Assembly: GCA_013288015.1 (NCBI GenBank)
Contig: JABDCR010000022.1
Location: 1 to 40,678 of the forward strand
DNA length: 40,678 nucleotides
Source of the DNA: Bacteroidota bacterium
GTDB lineage: Bacteria; Bacteroidota; Bacteroidia; B-17B0; Aurantibacillaceae
Reading direction: 5' to 3'
How positions within the stretch are numbered: position 1 is the stretch's first letter; the number at the start of each line of letters is the position of its first letter. The notes beneath the pieces are model-generated. The model did no database searches, had not been told where the DNA came from, and worked only from the letters and a program-made list of their open reading frames with translations. Below are positions 25,052 through 32,211 of the stretch, in pieces. The position numbers and the translations under genes were made by a program.

Positions 25052-25789
25052 ATGTCCATATTATTGCAAATAACACCATCGGGAGCTACACAGGCAGTAC
25101 AAACTGTTACAACTGCTGTTGCAGACACAACTCATCAAATAGCGGAGGCGGCACCTGCAGCGCTTCCTCCCGATAGTTTTAACTTACTGTCAATGGCAAC
25201 AAAGGGTGGCCCCATGATGATTCCTATGGCGTTTCTTTTTGTGCTTAGCATTTATGTTTTAATAGAAAGGTTATTGGTAATTGGCAAAGCTTCTAAAAAG
25301 AATGATGGTTTGCTAACAGGCTTACAAAGCTTAATCAAGCAAGGTAATTTACAATCGGCAAAAGCAATGTGCCAAGGACAAAATACACCTGAGGCTTTTA
25401 TGTTAGAAAAAGGCATTAGTCGTATTGGGCAACCAGTAGCCGAAATTCGTGAAGCCATGACCGAAGGAGCTTCGGTACAATTAGGAAACTTAGAGAAAAA
25501 ACTAAATATTTTAAATATCACCGGTCGTATAGCACCTATGTTTGGGTTTATAGGAACTATTATTGGGGTTGTAAAAATATTTTATGATATAGCCTTAGCC
25601 GGTACTGTTGAAATTAGTGTTATATCAACCGGTTTGTATGAAAAAATGATTAGTTCTGCTACAGGTTTGGTTGTTGGTGTACTTGCTTTTGTTGGTTACC
25701 ATTGGTTAAACACCCGACTTGATAAACTAGCTCACCGCATGGAAGAAACTAAAATGAAGTTTTTAGATATTTTAAATGAGCCTTCGTAA
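25052..25789 (+). CDS. exbB: ExbB/TolQ/MotA-family proton channel subunit
   Basis: This 245-residue protein has three membrane helices: KGGPMMIPMAFLFVLSIYVL (about 50-72), then one around GRIAPMFGFIGTIIGVVKIF and one around SSATGLVVGVLAFVGYHWL. The last two form the conserved ExbB core. The Thr/Ala-rich N-terminal extension before the first helix is common in Bacteroidota. It assembles with ExbD into the proton channel that powers TonB. I chose ATG 25052; a GTG at 25004 would add 16 residues and lies closer to the palindrome. exbD follows after 26 bases. Confidence 0.92.
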   Translation: MSILLQITPSGATQAVQTVTTAVADTTHQIAEAAPAALPPDSFNLLSMATKGGPMMIPMAFLFVLSIYVLIERLLVIGKASKKNDGLLTGLQSLIKQGNLQSAKAMCQGQNTPEAFMLEKGISRIGQPVAEIREAMTEGASVQLGNLEKKLNILNITGRIAPMFGFIGTIIGVVKIFYDIALAGTVEISVISTGLYEKMISSATGLVVGVLAFVGYHWLNTRLDKLAHRMEETKMKFLDILNEPS

Positions 25790-25815
25790 ATAATTAAATT
25801 CTAAAAAATAAAATT

Positions 25816-26223
25816 ATGAGTTTACGTCGCAAACATAGAGAAGCCGAGGTTTCTACCGATTCGTTGAATGATATTATGTTCTTTCTGTTGCTTTTCTTTT
25901 TGATATTGTCAACTATGGTTAGCCCTAACTCGATAAAGGTAAACTTGGCAAGCTCTAAACCAAGGCAAGACATAAGCAAAAATAATAAACCAGTACATCT
26001 TGCCGTTACAGCAGATAGAAAGTACTATGTAGATAATCACGAAGTAACCTTATCTAATATAGAAAGTGTAATTGCAGAAAAAATTAAAGGGAAAGTAGAA
26101 CCCGTATTAGTAATGCATTTAGATAAAGATTTATCGATACAAGACGAAGTAGATATTTTACAAATATGCGACAGATTAAAATGCAAACCTGTATTAGCAA
26201 CTAAGCCTACTAATGCTAAGTAA
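25816..26223 (+). CDS. exbD: ExbD/TolR-family protein
   Basis: This 135-residue protein has a short basic cytoplasmic N-terminus and a single membrane helix, SLNDIMFFLLLFFLILSTM, carrying Asp19, the expected proton-carrying residue. The periplasmic C-terminal domain (about 45-135) has YYVDNHEVTLSNIE and VEPVLVMHLDKDLSIQDEV, the usual ExbD fold. It works with ExbB to energise TonB. The tonB-like gene starts on the base right after its stop codon, so the two are probably translationally coupled. Confidence 0.92.
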   Translation: MSLRRKHREAEVSTDSLNDIMFFLLLFFLILSTMVSPNSIKVNLASSKPRQDISKNNKPVHLAVTADRKYYVDNHEVTLSNIESVIAEKIKGKVEPVLVMHLDKDLSIQDEVDILQICDRLKCKPVLATKPTNAK

Positions 26224-27072
26224 ATGATAGCTACGCAACAACAAAATAATAAAAAGGACAGAGCAACAGCTGCTTTGTTAACGCTATTGATTGTTGGATT
26301 ACTTTTACTTTTTTTATTTTTATTTAAAATTATTACACCAAACCCTCCATTCCCGATGGCAGCAGATGGCGGAGAAGAAATTAATTTTGGTATATATAAT
26401 GAAGGCACGGGTAATGTAGAAGGGCCCGCTATTGGTGATGCTACCAGTGTGGTGGTAGATAAAAGCTCTACAGCCAAAGCAGAAGAAAGTGATGCTAAGG
26501 AAGAAAATTTTAAAACAGGTGAAGAAGTTTTAGAAAAGAAGGAAAACAACCCAAAAATAAAAAATAACAAAACAGTTATAACGCCTACTAAAACTAAGGA
26601 AGAAATACAAAAAGAAGAGGAAGAAGCTGCCGCTAAAAATTTATTAAACGCATACACAAAAAATAAAAACAAGGCACAAGGTGGTGGAGATGGAAATTCG
26701 GGTCAGGCAGGTAACGAAGGCTCACCTGATGGAAACCCTGATACACATGGCAAAGGCGGTACTGGTCATAACCCTGATGGTATAGGGCATGGTGATGGGC
26801 CTGGAGGCTCAGGTTTTAGTTTAAAGGGTAGAAAAATATTAGTGCCGCCACCAAAAGTTAGTGATGGTAAAGAAGAAGGCATTGTGGTAGTTTATATTAC
26901 GGTTGACAAACAAGGTAACGTAATTGATGCAGACCCAACAGGAAAAGGAACTACAACATCAAGCGGAGTGTTAAAATCTAAAGCAAGACAGGCAGCCCTA
27001 CAAGCTAAATTTAGCCCTGACGACAAATTTGAAACCCAAAGGGGCTCCATAGTTTTTAAATTTCAGTTTTAA
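26224..27072 (+). CDS. TonB-family energy transducer
   Basis: This 282-residue protein has a cytoplasmic start followed by one membrane helix (about 14-37). A long low-complexity periplasmic spacer, acidic and lysine-rich (about 60-145) and then glycine-rich (about 150-200), has few of the prolines usual in TonB. The C-terminal domain, GIVVVYITVDKQGNVIDAD to SIVFKFQF, matches the TonB fold that contacts the TonB box of outer-membrane receptors. It starts directly after exbD. The receptor at 35793 is one possible client. A strong terminator follows. Confidence 0.88.
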   Translation: MIATQQQNNKKDRATAALLTLLIVGLLLLFLFLFKIITPNPPFPMAADGGEEINFGIYNEGTGNVEGPAIGDATSVVVDKSSTAKAEESDAKEENFKTGEEVLEKKENNPKIKNNKTVITPTKTKEEIQKEEEEAAAKNLLNAYTKNKNKAQGGGDGNSGQAGNEGSPDGNPDTHGKGGTGHNPDGIGHGDGPGGSGFSLKGRKILVPPPKVSDGKEEGIVVVYITVDKQGNVIDADPTGKGTTTSSGVLKSKARQAALQAKFSPDDKFETQRGSIVFKFQF

Positions 27073-27091
27073 TTGAACATAAACTGAAATG

Positions 27092-27119
27092 AAAGCCATT
27101 CGACGAATGGCTTTTTTTG
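27092..27119 (+). terminator. Terminator after exbB-exbD-tonB
   Basis: AAAGCCATT (27092-27100) and AATGGCTTT (27106-27114) pair across CGACG and run into seven T residues, 20 bases past the tonB stop. Confidence 0.85.
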
Positions 27120-27132
27120 TTTTCCATATTTC

Positions 27133-27192
27133 AAAAATATGACAAATGTCATATTTTTTAATCATTTGATTAAATTATTTGTTTTAATCAAA
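27133..27192. promoter_or_regulatory. Overlapping palindromes, candidate operators of the TetR-family gene
   Basis: Three inverted repeats fill this stretch. At 27133-27158, twelve-base arms AAAAATATGACA and TGTCATATTTTT flank AA. At 27157-27174, TTTAATCA and TGATTAAA flank TT. At 27165-27192, TTTGATTAAA and TTTAATCAAA are eight bases apart. The last one covers the probable -33 element (27178-27181), the position expected for a repressor. Confidence 0.6.
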
Positions 27193-27210
27193 ATAATAGT
27201 TTTACATTTG
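27178..27210 (+). promoter_or_regulatory. Promoter of the TetR-efflux operon
   Basis: TTTG at 27178-27181 and TACATTTG at 27203-27210 are 21 bases apart. ATG 27221 follows 10 bases later, so the leader is very short. The -33 element lies inside an inverted repeat. Confidence 0.6.
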
Positions 27211-27220
27211 TCGCATAATT

Positions 27221-27856
27221 ATGAAAAAGCAATTAAAAATAAAGCCAGTTGCTGATTCTTCTACCGAAGAGAAAATAAAGAACGCAGCGCGAATTATTTT
27301 CCACAAAAAAGGCTATGCCGCTACACGTACAAGAGATATTGCAGAAGAAGCCGGAATAAACCTTGCCTTACTTAATTATTATTTCCGCAGCAAAGAAAAG
27401 CTTTTTGATATTATTATGTTAGAAAGTTTACATGACTTTCGTCAGCATATTATAGTGGCTTTAAACGATGAAAAAACTTCGTTAGAAAGTAAAATTGAAA
27501 CCCTTGTAAGCAATTATATTGATTTACTAATCAATCAGCCTGATATTCCTTTATTTATACTAAGCGAAATACGCAATAATCCACAAGCATTAATTTCGAA
27601 ATTGAACCAAAAGGAAATTATCACAAAATCTTATTTCATTAAACAGTTTCAGCAAGCGGTACAAGAGGGTAAAATTGTTCATATTAATCCACTTCATTAT
27701 ATTATGAATTTGATAGGAATGATAGTATTTCCGTTTGTGGGACGTCCTATACTGAGTTATGTAGGCCAGTTAAAGCAAGATGATTTTAATAATTTAATGG
27801 AACAACGAAAAATACTGATACCTAAATGGCTTAAAGCAATATCAAAAGTAAAATGA
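27221..27856 (+). CDS. TetR/AcrR-family transcriptional regulator
   Basis: This 211-residue protein has an N-terminal DNA-binding domain: KIKNAARIIFHKKGYAATRTRDIAEEAGI (split here as AARIIFHKKGYAAT and RTRDIAEEAGI), then NLALLNYYFRSKEKLF. The helix-turn-helix lies around 35-54. The rest is the all-helical ligand-binding and dimer domain, with a C-terminal part of the type found in efflux regulators. It is the first gene of a five-gene run, and its stop overlaps the next start as ATGA. Palindromes before it suggest that it represses itself and the efflux genes until an unknown ligand releases it. Confidence 0.93.
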   Translation: MKKQLKIKPVADSSTEEKIKNAARIIFHKKGYAATRTRDIAEEAGINLALLNYYFRSKEKLFDIIMLESLHDFRQHIIVALNDEKTSLESKIETLVSNYIDLLINQPDIPLFILSEIRNNPQALISKLNQKEIITKSYFIKQFQQAVQEGKIVHINPLHYIMNLIGMIVFPFVGRPILSYVGQLKQDDFNNLMEQRKILIPKWLKAISKVK

Positions 27857-29178
27857 AGATAATAATTACACATTTAGTTTGTCTACTTGGTTTTATTTTA
27901 TCAGCCAAGGCTCAAACAGAAGTAAAATTTACTAAACTCGATTCTTTATACGCTTATGCAGATAAGAATAGTTCGGTTACAAAAACTAATTACCAGCAAA
28001 CTTTATTGGCTAAGTATCAAAAAATTGCCGCACTTGCAAACGTGGTTAATTTGCGTAACCCAATAACATTTAGCTTAACAGATAACACTACTTTACCGGT
28101 AAGTTTTATACCATTAAGTGTGCTAACTGGCGGAAGACAAAGTGGATTTGAAAAAATAACTTTAGGACAACAGTATGTAAGCAACTTTAATATTACCCCA
28201 CAAATTGATTTAATAAACCCGGGCGCATGGGCGCAAATTAAAACAGCCAATATCAATGAGGAACTTACTGCTACTAATAACTTGCTGAATAAAAAATCAC
28301 TTCACGAATCGATTGCGGCTTGTTATTTTAATATTATTTCATTTAAAGAGCAAGTAGAAATAACTAAAAAGAATTTATCGGCAACGGATACTTTATTGCA
28401 AATAGTAAGTAATAAGTTTGCACAAGGATTAGTAAGGCAGCAGGATGTAAATGATGCCACGGTTAGTAAGCTGGTGTTACAAGACAAGTTAAATCAATTA
28501 AAAATTTCATTAGAACAACAATACAACAGCTTGAAAATTTTATGCGAAATGCCGCAAAATACAAAAGTTAATATTGAAGACGAATTTAGTTACAATCAGC
28601 AATTTACGCCTGATATGGATGCCGACTCGCAACTACAAGTAAAGGCTAATATATTGCAAATGGAATACGCAAAAGCCGATTTAAGAACAAACAGATTATC
28701 AAATCTACCTGTTTTATCGCTTTTATATTCTAATTCATATTATCAAAACAGTGTGAATCAGTTTTTTGATGGTAACCCTAATAACCCATGGCTTAACTCC
28801 GCTTATTTTGGTGCAAAAGTTACTTTTTTTCTGCCCGACGTAAACCATATTCTTTCATCAAGAAATGCTAAGATTAATTATAATACTGCTTTAATTAATA
28901 TGAATCATAGCAAGCTTCAAAATGATATTTCTAATAATCAATTGCATTTAGATTATGAAAAAGCTTACTCACAGTTTTTAGCTAATCAGCAAATATCTAA
29001 ACTAAAAGAAGATAATTACAGAATGGCATTAAATCAGTATAATCAAGCCATTTTATCATTCAATAATTTATTAATAGCATTTAATGATATGCTGGTAAGT
29101 CGCTTTAACTATAGCAGCTCATTAGCAAACCTTATGTACACAAAATCTAAAATTGACATTAATAACAACATAAAATGA
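27853..29178 (+). CDS. TolC-family outer-membrane efflux protein
   Basis: This 441-residue protein has a signal peptide (MKIIITHLVCLLGFILSAKAQ). The long helical segments with two similar halves are typical of TolC. Examples are LHESIAACYFNIISFKEQVEI with LVRQQDVNDATVSKLVLQDKL in the first half, and LDYEKAYSQFLANQQISKLKEDN with ALNQYNQAILSF in the second. It should form the outer-membrane channel for the pump encoded downstream. It overlaps the TetR gene and the next gene by four bases each (ATGA). The substrate is unknown. Confidence 0.85.
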   Translation: MKIIITHLVCLLGFILSAKAQTEVKFTKLDSLYAYADKNSSVTKTNYQQTLLAKYQKIAALANVVNLRNPITFSLTDNTTLPVSFIPLSVLTGGRQSGFEKITLGQQYVSNFNITPQIDLINPGAWAQIKTANINEELTATNNLLNKKSLHESIAACYFNIISFKEQVEITKKNLSATDTLLQIVSNKFAQGLVRQQDVNDATVSKLVLQDKLNQLKISLEQQYNSLKILCEMPQNTKVNIEDEFSYNQQFTPDMDADSQLQVKANILQMEYAKADLRTNRLSNLPVLSLLYSNSYYQNSVNQFFDGNPNNPWLNSAYFGAKVTFFLPDVNHILSSRNAKINYNTALINMNHSKLQNDISNNQLHLDYEKAYSQFLANQQISKLKEDNYRMALNQYNQAILSFNNLLIAFNDMLVSRFNYSSSLANLMYTKSKIDINNNIK

Positions 29179-30272
29179 AACATTATATTAAAATATTAGC
29201 TGTTATTTCAGGATTAGTGATGCTAAACTCCTGCGGTAAAAAATCTACCGAAACAAAACCTATCAGAAAGAGCATAACAGAAACTGTTTTCGCTTCGGGA
29301 GTGCTTGTGCCCGAAAACCAGTATAATGTTACGGCGCAAAATGAAGGGTATATTATTACTTTAAATTTTATTGAAGGCGATACCGTAAAAGAAGGAGCAA
29401 TATTGGCTGTTATTGATAATAAGCAGAATGAATATAATGCACAGAGTGCTAATGCACTATTATCTATTGCAGGTACAAATGTATCGCCAAATGCTCCTGC
29501 ACTTAAACAAGTGGAAGCTAATATAGAAGCAGCAAAACTTAAATTAAAAGAAGACGGATTGCAAGCTGATAGATATAAAAAATTATATGATGATAAAAGT
29601 GTTTCTAAGTTAGAGTATGAAAACATATCGCTTGCTTATGAAAACTCAAAGGCAAACCTAACCGCTTTGCAGGAGAATTATAATTTGCTAAAACAACAAG
29701 CAGACCAGCAATTAATTATTCAAAAATCACAAACCGGAATTAATAGTTTTTTTCAAGGCAATAATGAAATCAGAGCTATTGTAGGGGGTAAAGTATATCA
29801 AAAACAAAAACAGTTGGGTGATTATGTACGCAAAGGAGATGTGATAGCCGTTATTGGTAAACAAAATGACATTTACGCCAAGTTAAACATTGATGAAACA
29901 AACATTTCTAAGATAAAACTGGGGCAAAAAGTAATTGTTCAATTAAACACCAATAAGGATAAAAACTATAACGGAGTGGTAAGCGAAATTTATCCTGCTT
30001 TTGATGACCAAGCACAATCGTTTTATTGCAAAGTGAAATTTACCGATAAAATGGATTTCAGGATTTCGGGCACGCAGTTGCAAGCCAACGTGGTTATCAA
30101 TGAAATGCAAAATTTATTAGTTATCCCCAAAACCTATTTAGATTACGGAAATAAAGTAAATGTAAAAGACAAGGGGCAAGTTACCATTGAAACAGGATTT
30201 GTATCAACCGAATGGGTTGAAGTTAAGAGCGGTATAGATGAAAACACAACTATTACTTTAGACCAACACTAA
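29175..30272 (+). CDS. HlyD/MacA-type periplasmic adaptor lipoprotein
   Basis: This 365-residue protein has a lipoprotein signal: LNSC, with Cys20 as the lipid-bearing residue. A biotinyl-lipoyl half-motif (YNVTAQNEGYIITLNFIEGDTVKEGAILAVID, here split at GYIITLNF and GDTVKEGAILAVID) comes next. A helical hairpin (about 110-185) is followed by the second lipoyl half, GGKVYQKQKQLGDYVRKGD, and the beta-barrel domain starting LNIDETNISKIKLGQ. That order is the membrane-fusion protein plan. It links the FtsX-like permease to the TolC-like channel. The stop TAA shares its last base with the next ATG. Confidence 0.9.
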   Translation: MKHYIKILAVISGLVMLNSCGKKSTETKPIRKSITETVFASGVLVPENQYNVTAQNEGYIITLNFIEGDTVKEGAILAVIDNKQNEYNAQSANALLSIAGTNVSPNAPALKQVEANIEAAKLKLKEDGLQADRYKKLYDDKSVSKLEYENISLAYENSKANLTALQENYNLLKQQADQQLIIQKSQTGINSFFQGNNEIRAIVGGKVYQKQKQLGDYVRKGDVIAVIGKQNDIYAKLNIDETNISKIKLGQKVIVQLNTNKDKNYNGVVSEIYPAFDDQAQSFYCKVKFTDKMDFRISGTQLQANVVINEMQNLLVIPKTYLDYGNKVNVKDKGQVTIETGFVSTEWVEVKSGIDENTTITLDQH

Positions 30273-31507
30273 TGAGAAGCGTAAATACAGAAATAGCGCT
30301 CACGCATATTTTAACCCGAAAAAGGCAAACAATTGTCGCTTCGTTAGGGGTTTCTATTGGCATTGCCATTTACATTTGTTTAAACACATTAATTATTGGC
30401 ACCAACCGTTACTCGGATAATGCAATTTTTAAAACAACGCCTCATATACGCGTGTATAAAGAAGATGATATAAGTAAACCTTTATCAAAAGATACTTCAG
30501 GTAAAAAAGGAACTATAGTAATTGTAAATCCTAAAATTGCCAATATCTCAAAAAATCTTATTAACCCTAGTAAATTATTGCATGATATAAAAAATCAACC
30601 GGATGTTACTGCTGCTGCGCCTATGGTTACTGCCAATATATTTTATAATAATGGTAAATCACAATTAACCGGAGTTGGTTGGGGATTAAATATTATAGAA
30701 GGAGACGCCATGTTTGACATACAGTCAACTATGGTTGTAGGCGATTTAAGAACCCTGTTAAACACCCCAAATGGAATTATAATAGGTGTGGGTATAGCTG
30801 ATAAGCTAAATATTAAGTTGAATGATAATATAAGCGTTATATCGTCGGTTGGGGTTATTAAATTAATGAAAGTGGTTGGTTTTTTTAAAAGCAGTAATGC
30901 GGTTACCGATAAAAGTAAATCGTACATGAATTTGGCAACCGCACAACAATTGTTGGAAGAAGGGCCAAATTATGTTACCGACATTTACGTTAAAATAAAA
31001 GACCCTGAGGCAGCGGTGCAATATGCTACCGTACTAGGGAAATTAACTGGTTATAGTACTGAAGATTGGAAAGCCGCAAATGAGTTATTTGTAGCAGGTA
31101 AAAAAATACGCGCTGTAATGTTCCTATTTATATCGTGGGCTATTTTATTGGTAGCTGCCTTTGGAATTTATAACATACTTAACATGACTGTTTCGCAAAA
31201 ACTAAACGATATTGCTATTTTAAAAGCTAATGGCTTTTCTGGAAAAGATGTAGTAAGCATTTTTGTAATGGAAGCTATGGTAATGGGCATCATAGGAACT
31301 TTGATAGGATTTTTGTTATCTAGCATTATAGTTACACTTTTAAGTAGAATTTATATTGGGGCAGATATTGGTTATTTCCCTATTCAGTTTGAATTTTCGG
31401 TTTCAATGACAGGAGTTGGTGTTGGATTACTGGTAACCTTTTTTGCAGGATATATTCCGGCACGTAAAGCATCTAAAGTTGATCCTGTAGCCATATTTAG
31501 AAAGTAA
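30272..31507 (+). CDS. FtsX/MacB/LolC-like ABC permease
   Basis: This 411-residue protein has an N-terminal membrane helix (about 18-42), a large periplasmic MacB_PCD-like domain (about 45-270) and three C-terminal helices. The C-terminal block shows FGIYNILNMTVSQKLNDIAILKANGFSGKDV and ends YIPARKASKVDPVAIFRK (quoted in part as RKASKVDPVAIF), the FtsX signature. In MacB-type systems such a permease does not itself carry substrate through the inner membrane but drives export from the periplasm. The gene joins its neighbours by one-base overlaps on both sides, so the operon is tightly coupled. Lipoprotein release (LolCE-like) is the alternative role. Confidence 0.88.
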   Translation: MRSVNTEIALTHILTRKRQTIVASLGVSIGIAIYICLNTLIIGTNRYSDNAIFKTTPHIRVYKEDDISKPLSKDTSGKKGTIVIVNPKIANISKNLINPSKLLHDIKNQPDVTAAAPMVTANIFYNNGKSQLTGVGWGLNIIEGDAMFDIQSTMVVGDLRTLLNTPNGIIIGVGIADKLNIKLNDNISVISSVGVIKLMKVVGFFKSSNAVTDKSKSYMNLATAQQLLEEGPNYVTDIYVKIKDPEAAVQYATVLGKLTGYSTEDWKAANELFVAGKKIRAVMFLFISWAILLVAAFGIYNILNMTVSQKLNDIAILKANGFSGKDVVSIFVMEAMVMGIIGTLIGFLLSSIIVTLLSRIYIGADIGYFPIQFEFSVSMTGVGVGLLVTFFAGYIPARKASKVDPVAIFRK

Positions 31508-32211
31508 TGGAAAAGAAAATAGTTTTAAGAACCAAAGGTGTAGGTAAATATTTTTACGATCCGGTAAAATTTAAAGTACTGGATGATATTTCTTTTGAAG
31601 CATACAGAGGTGAGTTTCTTACTTTGGTTGGGAAATCGGGAAGCGGAAAATCTACTTTACTTTATATCTTATCTACCATGGATACAGAATATGAAGGAGA
31701 ATTATTTATTGATGAAGAAAAAATTACTGGGCAAAACCTTAATAAATTAGCGGCCATTAGAAACAAAAACATTGGTTTTGTATTTCAATTCCATTACCTT
31801 TTACCTGAATTTAGTTGTTTAAAAAATGTAATGGTTCCTGCCCTTAAACTTGGTAAATTTTCGCATGAAGAAGTAGAACATCAGGCATACGAACGATTGG
31901 AAATGCTTGGTATAAAAGACCAAGCTTTGAAACCCGCTTCTAAATTATCTGGAGGACAACAACAACGAGTGGCAATTGCAAGGGCTCTAATTAATAATCC
32001 AAAAATAATTATGTGTGATGAACCTACCGGAAATCTAGATAGTAAAAACACGCAAATTGTATTTGATATATTCAAACAAATAACTAAAGAGTTTAACCAA
32101 ACTATTATTGCTGTTACACACGATAACGATTTTGCCAAAGCTTCTGACAGAACAATTGAGTTAGCTGATGGAAAAATTATAAGTCATGGATTAGATAAAA
32201 CTAAATCTTAA
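31507..32211 (+). CDS. MacB/LolD-type ABC transporter ATPase
   Basis: This 234-residue ATPase has Walker A GKSGSGKST (42-50), a Q-loop in FVFQFHYLLPEFS, signature LSGGQQQRVAIARAL and Walker B IIMCDEPTGNLD, then AVTHDNDFA for the H-loop. EPTGNLDS and FQFHYLLPEF are typical of the MacB/LolD/FtsE group that partners FtsX-like permeases. It powers the permease encoded just upstream, whose stop overlaps its ATG by one base. Its 3' end overlaps the end of the convergent phosphatase gene by 11 bases, and no hairpin separates them. Confidence 0.94.
   Translation: MEKKIVLRTKGVGKYFYDPVKFKVLDDISFEAYRGEFLTLVGKSGSGKSTLLYILSTMDTEYEGELFIDEEKITGQNLNKLAAIRNKNIGFVFQFHYLLPEFSCLKNVMVPALKLGKFSHEEVEHQAYERLEMLGIKDQALKPASKLSGGQQQRVAIARALINNPKIIMCDEPTGNLDSKNTQIVFDIFKQITKEFNQTIIAVTHDNDFAKASDRTIELADGKIISHGLDKTKS

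Noticed and set aside
26037-26672. 211-codon minus-strand frame over exbD/tonB
   Set aside because: It is antisense to two well-recognised genes and its Ser/Leu/Phe-rich product has no domain. It arises from Lys/Glu codons on the other strand.
29183-29626. 147-codon minus-strand frame inside the HlyD-like gene
   Set aside because: It is fully contained in a coding sequence with strong family motifs; no promoter or domain is seen.
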